A stretch of 39,759 nucleotides of DNA, taken from Propionibacteriaceae bacterium. Lineage in GTDB: Bacteria > Actinomycetota > Actinomycetes > Propionibacteriales > Propionibacteriaceae. Positions 1-11,097 of the stretch are shown here, piece by piece. The number at the start of each line of letters is the position of its first letter. Within the stretch, counting starts at the first letter, position 1. The stretch lies in assembly GCA_031271975.1 (NCBI GenBank), contig JAISUR010000030.1, positions 1-39,759 on the forward strand, read 5' to 3'. The notes under the pieces were generated by a model. That model saw nothing but the letters and a program-made list of their open reading frames with translations, did not search any database and had not been told where the DNA came from. The translations under genes and the position numbers were made by a program.

Positions 1-117
1 GGGTCAGGATGACGGGGTTGGGGGGTCAGGATGACGGGGTTGGGGGGTCAGGGTGACGGGGTTGGGGGGGTCAGGATGACAGGGTTGGGAGTCAGGATGA
101 CGAGATGGGTTGGGGGT
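1..117. repeat. 22-23 bp tandem repeat, about five copies
   Basis: Five head-to-tail copies of a G-rich unit of 22-23 bp can be read, each containing GTCAGGATGACGGGGTT with small changes. The last copy is degenerate (gacgagatgggtt) and runs into the 3' end of tadA, whose stop codon (92-94) and last few residues lie inside it. The reverse complement contains CCCCGTCATCCTGA, the same core as the 22-bp tandem repeat at 39219-39262. The array may extend beyond the window edge. Confidence 0.9.
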
Positions 118-553
118 GAATCGACCGTCGGGAGGCGAAGAAATCGCTCAGCAGGGCGCTGGCTTCCGCGGCGAGTACACCGGACACCACTTCGACGCGG
201 TGATTGAGGCGGGGATCGCGGACCACGTCCCACAGCGAGGAGACCGCGCCGGCCTTTTCATCCCATGCTCCGAGCACGAGTTTGGCGATACGGGCTTGGA
301 CCAGTGCTCCGGCGCACATGGCGCACGGCTCCAACGTGACGACCAACGTGCAGCCGTCCAACCGCCATCCGCCGAGTTTGGCCGCCGCCTGGCGCATCGC
401 CGCGATCTCGGCATGGCCGGTGACGTCGTTGGTGGATTCGCGTTCATTGCCGGCTGCGGCCAGCACGGCCCCGGATGCGTGCAATACCACCGCGCCGACT
501 GGGACTTCGCCGCGTACGGCGGCTGCTTCGGCCTGGGCCAAAGCCAGGCGCAT
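92..553 (-). CDS. tadA: tRNA-specific adenosine deaminase TadA
   Basis: Deaminates adenosine 34 to inosine in the tRNA-Arg(ACG) anticodon, in the cytoplasm. The 153-residue product has the cytidine-deaminase-fold zinc site: HAEIAAM (zinc ligand His plus catalytic Glu) and PCAMCAG (two Cys ligands), with a typical family length. The ATG at 553 is chosen because upstream codons in this frame fall inside the neighbouring gene and look nothing like TadA; the family begins near MRLALAQAE. It lies 4 bp after the TadA-associated gene, so the two are probably co-transcribed with purA. Oddity: the last residues (SSS) and stop are encoded by the tandem repeat at 1-117, so the C-terminus was remodelled by the repeat. 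Confidence 0.95.
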   Translation of the reverse strand: MRLALAQAEAAAVRGEVPVGAVVLHASGAVLAAAGNERESTNDVTGHAEIAAMRQAAAKLGGWRLDGCTLVVTLEPCAMCAGALVQARIAKLVLGAWDEKAGAVSSLWDVVRDPRLNHRVEVVSGVLAAEASALLSDFFASRRSIHPQPISSS

Positions 554-557
554 CGCC

Positions 558-1175
558 TCAGAGATTTGCAATCGCCTGGAACTGGGGGCCGAACTGGATC
601 TTCTTCGCGATCTGGGCGAGCAACTCGGGAGCATCCTCGTCGTAGTTTTCCGCGATGGACTCCAGATCGAATTCGCGCAGGCCGGCGTCAGCCAAGATGT
701 CAGCATCGCCGACCGGGGCTGATTCGTCGTCTTCGACAGGCAATTCCTCGCCCAGGAAATCGACGACATCACGGCAGATCGGCCAATCGAGGGCGGTCAC
801 CACGTCAGAGCAGAACACCTGCACCGTCTTCCCGCGCACCCGCACGAGCACGAACACTTCGTTGGCCAGCGAAATCATGGCCAACGCCCCCGCGTCGCCG
901 GGGATGCGCCGCAACTGCGCGATCAGGGCGTCAAGGTCATTGGCAAGTTCGATGTCGAGTTCCATTGCCTGCGCGGCTCCCTCTTCGCGATAGAGAGCGA
1001 GCACCAGATCGATGTCTTCCTCGGTGGCGTCCTCGGGGTAATCCTCGTCGTCATCGTCGTCATCTTCTTCGTCGTCATCGACATCGAGATCGTCCAGGTC
1101 ATCCAGATCATCCAGGCCGGGGCGATCATCCTCAAGACTCTCGAACTCAAGCTCGTCGTCCAACTCGTCGCTCAC
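558..1175 (-). CDS. TadA-associated acidic protein (TIGR03941-like)
   Basis: A 205-residue protein with a very acidic low-complexity N-terminus (about residues 1-55, long runs of Asp and Glu), followed by a globular part with hydrophobic strands (for example EVFVLVRVRGKTVQVFCSD). It matches my memory of the actinobacterial tRNA adenosine deaminase-associated protein family, which is named only from its position beside tadA. It ends 4 bp before tadA and begins 72 bp after purA on the same strand. A role as TadA partner or stabiliser is inference; no catalytic motif is visible. Confidence 0.8.
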   Translation of the reverse strand: MSDELDDELEFESLEDDRPGLDDLDDLDDLDVDDDEEDDDDDDEDYPEDATEEDIDLVLALYREEGAAQAMELDIELANDLDALIAQLRRIPGDAGALAMISLANEVFVLVRVRGKTVQVFCSDVVTALDWPICRDVVDFLGEELPVEDDESAPVGDADILADAGLREFDLESIAENYDEDAPELLAQIAKKIQFGPQFQAIANL

Positions 1176-1247
1176 CGGCCCTCCCTTCGAAGAAAATGCG
1201 CCTCTCCCATCGTGTCAGATTTTTCGCGATCTGGCACCTGTTTCTTG

Positions 1248-3112
<1,865 letters not shown>

Positions 3113-4351
3113 GTGCAAACTGAATCCCCGCACCCCAAGCGATGGGGGGTCGTCTCCTGGTTGCTCGGGAGACCGGCTTTGGACTTGGAGCCGGACGAGT
3201 TGGTGTCGTTCGGCCACGACTTGCTGTCCCGGGTCGGCCGGATCCTCGCCGTGCTGCGCGGCATCGGCTTGGTGTTATATCTTCCGCTGGGCATCCTGTC
3301 GCTGCGCGACTCGATCATCTGCGTGATTGGCTTGGCCATCTCGCTGGCCGTCTTGATCTATTGGCCGCAAATCACTTCCCGGCCGATGGTCTACCACATC
3401 ATGGCGATAGTCGACTTGGCCGTGGCCTGCTCCATCATGTACGTGTTCCACAACCGCGGCATCGGCATGCTGTATCTGGCGGTGACGCTGATCTTCATGT
3501 CGTTCCAGCCGTCCTGGTTCGTATGGGTCCTCGAAGTGCTGGCGTTGCTGGTCATCTACGCCATCGGGCTGCCCTACGAGTTCAACCAGGTGCTCTCCGA
3601 GAAGATCGTCGCCGCCGTCAACTTCCTCTTCCAATTCACCTGCTTTGCCGTTGGGGTGGGGATCACCCGGATGGTGGCCTCGTTCGAGGCGGAGCTGACT
3701 GTCGTGCTGAACTTCGAACGCGACAAGGCGGCCCTGGCCGAACGCCTCGAACTGGCCCAAGACATGCACGACACCGTCACCAAGTCCCTGCACGGCTGCG
3801 GCGCCTACGCCGAAGGGCTGTCGCGCGTCTTGGCGGCTGACGGACACCGCGCATCAGGGCAGGCGCGCGACCTGGTCGGGCTTATCCGCACCGCCGAGAC
3901 CGAATCGCGCCAACTCATGACCCAACTCAACGAGTCCGTCTACGGCGAGACGTCCGTGGCCGAGCACATCCAGGAATTGGCCGACGAATACCCGCATCTG
4001 GACATCGTCGTCCCGGATTCCGAGCTGGAACTCGGCGATTGGCGCACACAACTAGTCCTCATCCGCGCCGTGCGGGAGCTGCTGGAGAATGTCTCCCGGC
4101 ACGCCAAAGCGAAGACCGTGCAAATCGACCTTGCGCAGGACGGGGATGAGCTGGTGTTGCGCGTCACCGACGATGGGGTGGGCTTCCGCATCCCATCACC
4201 CGACCTGCTGCGCAGCCAAGGCCACTTCGGCCTGCACGGCATCCGTGAGCGCTTGACGGCGTTGCACGGCACCATGAGCATCGATAGCCCGCCCCAAGGT
4301 GGCACATCGGTGGAGATCCGGGTACCCTACCGGGATTCACTGAGGAGTTAG
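3113..4351 (+). CDS. NarL-type membrane sensor histidine kinase
   Basis: Sensor of a two-component system, 412 residues from the GTG at 3113, chosen for the GGAAGTGAG stretch 5-10 bases upstream; an in-frame TTG at 3059 would add 18 residues. The N-terminal half has roughly five or six hydrophobic membrane segments with almost no extracytoplasmic domain. The HisKA_3 box ELAQDMHDTVTKSLHG carries the phospho-accepting His (about residue 219). The HATPase domain shows N box RELLENVSRHAKA, G1 DDGVGF and G2 GHFGLHGIRERL. The response regulator starts 1 bp after its stop. The signal sensed cannot be told; the membrane-embedded sensor suggests a membrane or envelope cue, which is inference. Confidence 0.9.
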   Translation: MQTESPHPKRWGVVSWLLGRPALDLEPDELVSFGHDLLSRVGRILAVLRGIGLVLYLPLGILSLRDSIICVIGLAISLAVLIYWPQITSRPMVYHIMAIVDLAVACSIMYVFHNRGIGMLYLAVTLIFMSFQPSWFVWVLEVLALLVIYAIGLPYEFNQVLSEKIVAAVNFLFQFTCFAVGVGITRMVASFEAELTVVLNFERDKAALAERLELAQDMHDTVTKSLHGCGAYAEGLSRVLAADGHRASGQARDLVGLIRTAETESRQLMTQLNESVYGETSVAEHIQELADEYPHLDIVVPDSELELGDWRTQLVLIRAVRELLENVSRHAKAKTVQIDLAQDGDELVLRVTDDGVGFRIPSPDLLRSQGHFGLHGIRERLTALHGTMSIDSPPQGGTSVEIRVPYRDSLRS

Positions 4352-4352
4352 C

Positions 4353-4994
4353 ATGAAGATTCTGCTCGCCGACGACAACCCCATCTTGCGCGCCGGTCTT
4401 CGCATGATTCTGGAAACCATCGACCAGGTCAATGAGATCCACGAGGCCGGAAACGGCGAAGAAGCCCTGGAAATGGCCCGCAAACTCAAGCCGGATCTGG
4501 TGCTGCTGGACGTGCGGATGCCGATCATGGACGGGTTGACCGCCCTGAAGCAGTTGCCTCCTGATACCCCGGCGGTGATGCTGTCCAGCCACCACGAGCC
4601 CGAGTTGGTGCGGGAGGCGTTCCAGAATGACGCCAAAGGCTACCTCGTCTACGGCGATTTCGACGCCGAAGAACTGGCCCAGGTGATCACGAACTGCGTG
4701 GGTGGTGGTGTCTACTTCTCACAGAAAGCCGCCAAAGCCCTGCGCGCCAACACAGTCGGCGTCGTCCATTCCGTACAGATCGGTTCGCCGCCGCTGACCG
4801 TCCGCGAGCGCGAGTGCATGGCCGCGCTGGCGGCGGGTATGAGCCGCTTGGAGATCTCTGCCAACCTCGGCATCGCACGGGCCACCGTCAAAGTCCACCT
4901 CGGGCACGCGTTCGAGAAGCTGGGTGCGAAAGACTCGCTGTCGGCTGTGCTGGCCTGGAACAAAGCGATCAAGGAGAATCCGGACGCGGAGTGA
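4353..4994 (+). CDS. NarL/FixJ-family response regulator
   Basis: A 213-residue DNA-binding response regulator, partner of the kinase just upstream (1 bp gap; GAGGAG ribosome site inside the end of the kinase gene). The receiver domain has acidic residues D7/D8, phospho-acceptor D53 in LVLLDVRMP, and the switch Ser and Lys (AVMLSS, DAKGY). The LuxR helix-turn-helix follows at about 148-205 (LTVRERECMAALAAG; ATVKVHLGHAFEKLG). Its last 26 bp overlap, tail to tail, the end of the glycerophosphotransferase gene on the other strand. Targets are unknown. Confidence 0.93.
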   Translation: MKILLADDNPILRAGLRMILETIDQVNEIHEAGNGEEALEMARKLKPDLVLLDVRMPIMDGLTALKQLPPDTPAVMLSSHHEPELVREAFQNDAKGYLVYGDFDAEELAQVITNCVGGGVYFSQKAAKALRANTVGVVHSVQIGSPPLTVRERECMAALAAGMSRLEISANLGIARATVKVHLGHAFEKLGAKDSLSAVLAWNKAIKENPDAE

Positions 4995-6246
4995 ATACCC
5001 GCTCCACTAGGCGTTTCGTCGCCGCTCCGTCGTCCAGCGGATTGAATTTCCGCCGCCACGCGGAGTATTTCTCGGCGTAAGGCGTGGCTGATTCCAATCC
5101 CGACAGGATCGCTGCGGCCAAGTCTTCCTCGCGGCGCACGATCGGGCCTGGCAGTTCGTCCAAGTCGAAGTAGAAGCCGCGGATCGAGCCGGCGTATTCG
5201 TCCAAGTCGTACATGTAGAACACCATCGGGCGGCCCAGGTTCGCGTAGTCGAACATCACGGACGAATAGTCGGTGATCATCAGGTCGGCGGCCAGGTAGA
5301 GGTCGTTCACGTCGTCGTGGCTGGAGAAGTCGTAGATGAAGCCTTGGAAGCCCGCCCAGTCGAAGCTGCGCGCGATGAAGTAGTGCACCCGGAACAAGAT
5401 GACGGTGTCCTCGCCCAGAGCTGCGCGCAGTTTGGCGAAATCTACCTTCAGGTCGTAGTCCAGACCGATCTTCGGGTTGTACTGGTTGTCGCGCCAAGTC
5501 GGGGCGTAGAGCACGACGCGCTTGTCGAGCGGGATTCCGAGGCGTTCGCGCACGGCCCGTGTGGCGGCGGGCAGATCTTCCCGGGCCCGCGCCAAGGCGT
5601 CGTTGCGCGGGTACCCCAGTTCCAAGATGATGTCCTGTTTGCCGACGGCGGCCAAGTTCCACGCTGAGCGGAACTTCTCGGTGGCGAACGGCGACGGTGA
5701 GAGCAGCCAGGTCATGCGGTGCGAATCCCGCACGTACTTGGCGACTATCGCCTCGCGGGTGTTGAGCGCGGCGTCATATTCCTCCAGGTCACAGCCGAGC
5801 CGCTTCAACGGCGTCCCGTGCCAGCACTGCAGGAAGGTCTGGCCCGGCTTTGGGAAGACGAACTCGGGTAGCCGGGCATTCGTGACCCAATAGCCGCACT
5901 GCTTGAATTCGCGCAGGTGTGCCGCCGACGCGTGTTCCACCAGCGTGGTGCGTGGCTGGTTGGCCAGCCATGCGTGCGATTCCAGTTTCTCCGGGCGCAT
6001 GGCCCAAACGAACTCGTACCCGGAATACGCGGGGTCATTCAGCATGTGCTCGTAGACGGACTTCGGGGAGCACGTGTAGGAGCGGCCCTTAAAGGCCTCG
6101 AACAGGACCCGCCGTGGTCGCAGAACTGGGCCGGGCAGAAGCTGGTATTGCACCTTCCGGGGCCAATAGACGGCCCATTGCAGGAAGTTGCGGAACAGCT
6201 TCGAACGCCGGCCCAGTGCTCGGGCTAGTTGTCGTAGCTTACGCAC
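4969..6246 (-). CDS. CDP-glycerol glycerophosphotransferase family protein (TagB/TagF-like)
   Basis: A 425-residue member of the Glyphos_transf family (PF04464), which transfers glycerol-phosphate (or related polyol-phosphate) from a CDP-activated donor during teichoic-acid or surface polymer synthesis at the inner face of the membrane. Visible family signatures are QCWHGTPLKRLG, VLYAPTWRDNQ and LMITDYSSVMFDYA with the conserved Asp-Tyr-Ser. The N-terminus is basic and amphipathic, suited to membrane association. It starts at GTG 6246. It stands alone here, with no other wall-polymer genes beside it, so the polymer made is unknown. It could equally act on a capsule. Confidence 0.88.
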   Translation of the reverse strand: MRKLRQLARALGRRSKLFRNFLQWAVYWPRKVQYQLLPGPVLRPRRVLFEAFKGRSYTCSPKSVYEHMLNDPAYSGYEFVWAMRPEKLESHAWLANQPRTTLVEHASAAHLREFKQCGYWVTNARLPEFVFPKPGQTFLQCWHGTPLKRLGCDLEEYDAALNTREAIVAKYVRDSHRMTWLLSPSPFATEKFRSAWNLAAVGKQDIILELGYPRNDALARAREDLPAATRAVRERLGIPLDKRVVLYAPTWRDNQYNPKIGLDYDLKVDFAKLRAALGEDTVILFRVHYFIARSFDWAGFQGFIYDFSSHDDVNDLYLAADLMITDYSSVMFDYANLGRPMVFYMYDLDEYAGSIRGFYFDLDELPGPIVRREEDLAAAILSGLESATPYAEKYSAWRRKFNPLDDGAATKRLVERVFTPRPDSP

Positions 6247-6284
6247 GCGACAATCGTAGCTTCAGCAGCCTGTCTGGAAACTGG

Positions 6285-7307
<1,023 letters not shown>

Positions 7308-7406
7308 TGGTGATCTTTCTTCGATGGGTTTGCTCTCAGCATTCCTAGTTTGCCGCACTTGCGGGCTGGCTGTGTGCCTGTTTCAAGAATCGCGACCCGT
7401 GGGCCG

Positions 7407-7922
7407 TCAGGCGTCGAGTCTGCTCAAGTCGACGCTGGCCTGCCCGGCCGAAAGCGCCCTCACGGCCGTGTCCAGCGATGCGGGCATGGTGTCCGTGTAG
7501 CTCAACGGCAGCCAGGCCTGGGAATTGTCGCGCGCCGTCACCGTGAGCCGCTGGGCGCCCGACCAGCGCGACGGCTCGACGACCAGCTCGCCAACCTCGG
7601 CCCAGGTCAGCCAGCGCTCCCGGAACAGGATGCCCTCGCGGTTGATGCCCAAGGCCAGCCCTTGGCCGCAGTTGTCGGCGTCGGCCTCGGCCCGGCGCCA
7701 CGAGAAGAACGCGATGGCCACCGGCAGCAGCAGGCCCAGCAGCGCGATGGCGATGAAAATCACCGACACGTTCGCTTCGCCCATCAAGCCCAGCGCCAAA
7801 GCCACGTCGAGGACGGCTATGCCCACGAAGAACGCCGCGTTGGTGATCAGCCGCCGCTTCCAGGAACGCACCCGCGCAGCCGCCACGTCCGGCAGGTAGT
7901 AGATGCCCAGCTCGTTGATCAC
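7407..7922 (-). CDS. Small membrane protein of unknown function
   Basis: A 171-residue protein with two adjacent membrane segments (about residues 25-70: ITNAAFFVGIAVLDVALALG and SVIFIAIALLGLLLPVAIAF), a cytoplasmic-looking C-terminal domain (REGILFRERWLTWAEVGEL...) and a short hydrophilic N-terminus. The C-terminal part resembles bacterial PH-like or YcxB-type domains in layout, but I cannot name the family. The GTG at 7922 is chosen because the frame further upstream runs into a palindromic repeat (7941-8000). The start remains uncertain, with only a distant GGAG. Confidence 0.6.
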   Translation of the reverse strand: MINELGIYYLPDVAAARVRSWKRRLITNAAFFVGIAVLDVALALGLMGEANVSVIFIAIALLGLLLPVAIAFFSWRRAEADADNCGQGLALGINREGILFRERWLTWAEVGELVVEPSRWSGAQRLTVTARDNSQAWLPLSYTDTMPASLDTAVRALSAGQASVDLSRLDA

Positions 7923-7940
7923 GAAGCCATTGTAGGTCCC

Positions 7941-8000
7941 ACTCCATAAAGTTCTTCGATACTTTGCGGGGGCCCCGGAACAAGTCCGGGATGACGGCGG
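7941..8000. repeat. Mosaic palindromic extragenic repeat
   Basis: Contains the module AAAGTTCTTCGATACTTTGC, also seen in inverted orientation at about 39455-39480, followed by a CCGGAACAAGTCCGGGATGAC palindromic unit split at its centre. It ends 8 bp before the stop of the GalT-like gene and so sits at that gene's 3' end. Confidence 0.85.
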
Positions 8001-8007
8001 CACAGTG

Positions 8008-9336
8008 TCAGAGTCTGTGATCGGCGTAGCGCAGTGGGTTGGGGCGGCATTCGCACTCGGTGGCGATGCGGATCCCAGGCGCGATCGCGCCGCCTGTGCG
8101 CAGGTCGAACAGGGTGCTCACCACCCGGTCGCGCAGCGAGTAGGGGTCGACGGTGTTCAGGTAGATCTTGGTCGCGCCTTCGAATCCGGCCAGGGTCGAG
8201 ATGCGCCATTTCAGCATGACGCGCCAGGGCTGGGGCATATCCGAATCGATCGGGCGGTAGTGCCACTCTTCATTCGTCGAGACTCCGGGTCCCGAGGCGG
8301 CGTGCATGGCGTGGATCAGATCGGACATGGAGCGCAGCTCTTCCGGCGTGTGCTCCCAGGGGTCGCAGCTCGCGGACTTGGAGAAGATCTCGATGGTGGG
8401 ATAGCGGTGGCCGAAGCCCGCGAACGCGACTGCGTGCTCGTTCTCGGCGATGATCAGGTTCTTGTAGGAGGCGTAGTTGACGGCGGCCTCGTTGAAGATG
8501 TTCGGATTGGAGCGCAGTTGCGCGATGGCCTGCTGGTGCTGCGTGCCCCATTCGTCGATGGCGACCAGTTGCTTGTGCAAATGGTCGATGGACGCGCCGG
8601 CGGGCCGCAGCCAGTTCTGGAAGACGGCCACGTAGCGGGCGTAGCGGTTTTGGGCGTACAGGGAGCGGGCCGATTCGACGGTGAACTTGATGAACTGCTC
8701 ATGCTCTTCGGGCGACAAGGTGCCCGACGACGCCAAAGCGGTGTTGTCGGTCGCGCCGTCGGTGAAGTGGCGACGGGCCACGATGACGTCGTGTGACGAG
8801 CCGAAAAAGCTCGGGGCGTGCGCGGACAACGCCTCACGGTCCATCGCGGCGATCTCGTCGTCTGTCTTCCCCATGGCACGCAGTTTGGACTTGATCACCG
8901 CCGACGCGTGTTCCCAGCCCTCCGGGAGCGCTAGGTAGTCGGCCATGTGGTCGCGTAGCGCCAAGGGAAGTTCGTAGCCGTAGTTGGCGTGCCAATAGTC
9001 GTAGGACAGGATCTCGAACAAGTTGGGGATGCGGCGGAACTCGGCCGCCGGCCACCAGTCGGCCGGCAACGTGTTGGCGCGGGTCTCCCAGCCATCGGCA
9101 GACCGTGCCACGCGGGCCTTTTCCGGCGGTGTCTGCGCATAGCGGCCGGGGCAAAAGACGCAGTAGTTGTCTGCGTCGGTCAGCGGTTCTGGCTGGGGCA
9201 CGGCGGTGGCGATGGGACGTTTTCCGCGGCCGGCGACCGTCCAGACTTCCACCCCGGTGAACGGGTTGAGTTGTTTTACCGTGCCGTCATCCATTGTGGT
9301 GAGGTATTCCGGCTCGGGCCGGTAGCCGAAAAGCAT
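8008..9336 (-). CDS. GalT-like HIT-superfamily protein (DUF4921-like)
   Basis: A 442-residue protein related to galactose-1-phosphate uridylyltransferase. It has a zinc-type CVFCPG motif near residue 65 and an active-site-like SIDHLHKQ in place of the usual H-P-H-Q, plus long conserved aromatic-rich segments. Actinobacteria carry such proteins as DUF4921; I assign it from memory and with caution. The start is secure: GGAGGTCACC directly precedes the ATG at 9336. No other Leloir (galK, galE) genes are nearby, so a role in galactose use is not supported. Nucleotidyl transfer or hydrolysis on a sugar phosphate is inference. Confidence 0.75.
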   Translation of the reverse strand: MLFGYRPEPEYLTTMDDGTVKQLNPFTGVEVWTVAGRGKRPIATAVPQPEPLTDADNYCVFCPGRYAQTPPEKARVARSADGWETRANTLPADWWPAAEFRRIPNLFEILSYDYWHANYGYELPLALRDHMADYLALPEGWEHASAVIKSKLRAMGKTDDEIAAMDREALSAHAPSFFGSSHDVIVARRHFTDGATDNTALASSGTLSPEEHEQFIKFTVESARSLYAQNRYARYVAVFQNWLRPAGASIDHLHKQLVAIDEWGTQHQQAIAQLRSNPNIFNEAAVNYASYKNLIIAENEHAVAFAGFGHRYPTIEIFSKSASCDPWEHTPEELRSMSDLIHAMHAASGPGVSTNEEWHYRPIDSDMPQPWRVMLKWRISTLAGFEGATKIYLNTVDPYSLRDRVVSTLFDLRTGGAIAPGIRIATECECRPNPLRYADHRL

Positions 9337-9420
9337 GGTGACCTCCGTTGATTTCGCCACCACAACGGTACGCGCTTTAAGGCCTGTAGGATTGGACTTC
9401 GGACTAACCGGAGGTTTGAG

Positions 9421-10575
9421 TTGCGGCGAGCGATCCTGGACGATGAGGCGGACGACGCGCGCCCAGCAGTGTCCGCCGAGCCCCGGCACGCCATCGCGGA
9501 AGCCCCCGCCGCCGCGCCGCGGGTTACCCGCGCCGCTCACCAGCCCTCCTACCGCCCTACCCGCGCCCGGGGTCACAAGCCCGGCCCGGGTCCGTGGCGC
9601 ATCATCGCGATCACAGTTGGGGCGTTGGCGGTGGTCGCACTGGCTGTGCAGTGTTTCGTCGGCATTGGTTCGAAGCCCTGGGTGCAGTTCGCTCCCGAAG
9701 TCCCCGCGGATGTGGCGGCCGGACAGGTGGTGACGGCCTATTTGCAGGCGATCGCGCAAGGAGATTCGCCAGGGGCTTTGGCTCTGACGCGAGAACAACC
9801 CACCGACGTCACTTGGCTCGACGCGGAGTTCCTGCAGGAAGCCGTCGCGGCCCAGCCGCTCACGAAGATCAGCGCTGTCGCCGCTGTCGGGCAGGGTTCG
9901 GACACTCGCCAGTTGATATCCGCCCAATACGAACTGGGCGGCACGCCGATCACAGGGTGGTATTTCGTGGACTTGGTCGAGGGTGAATGGTTGCTGGAGC
10001 GGGCCACCAGCACCATTGATCTGTCCAGCGTCGACCCGAAGCAAAGCGGTCTGCGGCTCAACGGACGCCTCGTCACCCAAGACAAGGTGACGCTATTCCC
10101 CGGCATTTACCAACTCTCCTTGGACAACGAGTGGATCGCCGTCTCCGAGGACCGCATCGTGGTGGACGCGCCCAGCGCCGGGCCTGGGTCGTTCTCCAGC
10201 TCGCCGGTGTTGACCGAAGCAGGCAGCAAGGCAGTGGTCGCCGCCGTGAAGAAGCACTTGAAGACGTGCCTGAACGCGGGCTCGGTCTCCCCGCCCGATT
10301 GCGGTTTCAGCCTCAAGGTCGTGCATCCCGAAGACCCGACGCGCCAAGTGGTCATGGCCGAGGCCAAATGGACGGTCACCGCGGGCGAGGAAGAGTTGAC
10401 TGGGCTCAAACCCACCCTGGAGGTCGGCCACCCGTTGTTGACCAAGAACTACGTCAACGTGGAATTGCAGTTCGCCGGCGTGGACACCGAGGACTATCAA
10501 TGGGCCGGAGAAGGCGTGATCCGCATGGTGAGCGCCAACCTGGCCGGCGAAGAAGTGACGGTGGTTTTCGCTTAG
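9421..10575 (+). CDS. Single-pass membrane-anchored protein of unknown function
   Basis: 384 residues starting at TTG 9421, five bases after GGAGGT. The N-terminal 57 residues are Ala/Pro/Arg-rich and disordered, followed by one membrane segment (IIAITVGALAVVALAVQC) and a large extracytoplasmic part. That part begins with a DUF4878/NTF2-like-looking stretch (QVVTAYLQAIAQGDSPGAL) and goes on with beta-rich sequence including a two-Cys segment (CLNAGSVSPPDCGF). The gene is divergent from the GalT-like gene (84 bp gap) and convergent with the next gene. Function is unknown. Confidence 0.75.
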   Translation: MRRAILDDEADDARPAVSAEPRHAIAEAPAAAPRVTRAAHQPSYRPTRARGHKPGPGPWRIIAITVGALAVVALAVQCFVGIGSKPWVQFAPEVPADVAAGQVVTAYLQAIAQGDSPGALALTREQPTDVTWLDAEFLQEAVAAQPLTKISAVAAVGQGSDTRQLISAQYELGGTPITGWYFVDLVEGEWLLERATSTIDLSSVDPKQSGLRLNGRLVTQDKVTLFPGIYQLSLDNEWIAVSEDRIVVDAPSAGPGSFSSSPVLTEAGSKAVVAAVKKHLKTCLNAGSVSPPDCGFSLKVVHPEDPTRQVVMAEAKWTVTAGEEELTGLKPTLEVGHPLLTKNYVNVELQFAGVDTEDYQWAGEGVIRMVSANLAGEEVTVVFA

Positions 10576-10608
10576 GATCCGCCCGCTGTTGCGGTGTTCG
10601 CAGGTTTG

Positions 10609-11043
10609 TCAGCGCAGGTCGCTGGGCGGCAGGGCCTGCGGAGGTTGCTGTTGCTGGCTCTGCAGAGCCCGCAGTTTGCGGCGGCGCTTCAGGTCGGCGG
10701 CGAGCACCGGGGCGACCACGGTGATGATCACGGCTGGGAGCCAAGCCCAGCGCCAGGTGTGGAAGACCACGCCGGAGGCCACGTAGGCGATCCAGACCAG
10801 CCAGGCGATCTGGCGCAGCCAAAACTCTGCCGTTGTGGGGACGTCGTTCGCGGTGGGAACCGCGTTTGCGGCGACGGGCCGCTGCTGTTGGGCTGACCAC
10901 GTGTACGGCGACATCTGGTTCGCGTTGGCCTGGGTCGGTTGCTGGACGGGAACGCTCGGGGTCTGGTAGGGCGTGGGCGTAGTGGGGTAAACCGCCGGCT
11001 GCTCGCTGGCGACGGGAGGCTGTTCCCATTCCTGACTGGTCAC
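10609..11043 (-). CDS. Small two-helix membrane protein of unknown function
   Basis: 144 residues beginning at GTG 11043. The N-terminal half is Pro/Gln/Thr-rich and disordered; two hydrophobic helices follow ([19 protein letters not shown] and [18 protein letters not shown]), then a basic, Gln-rich tail. It is divergent from the aspartokinase gene with only 54 bp between starts, and convergent with the preceding membrane-protein gene. I do not recognise the family. Confidence 0.65.
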   Translation of the reverse strand: MTSQEWEQPPVASEQPAVYPTTPTPYQTPSVPVQQPTQANANQMSPYTWSAQQQRPVAANAVPTANDVPTTAEFWLRQIAWLVWIAYVASGVVFHTWRWAWLPAVIITVVAPVLAADLKRRRKLRALQSQQQQPPQALPPSDLR

Positions 11044-11097
11044 ACACTAATAGTAGCGGCCACCCCGCTACACTTGGGGTTCGGAAATTGGAGGGCG

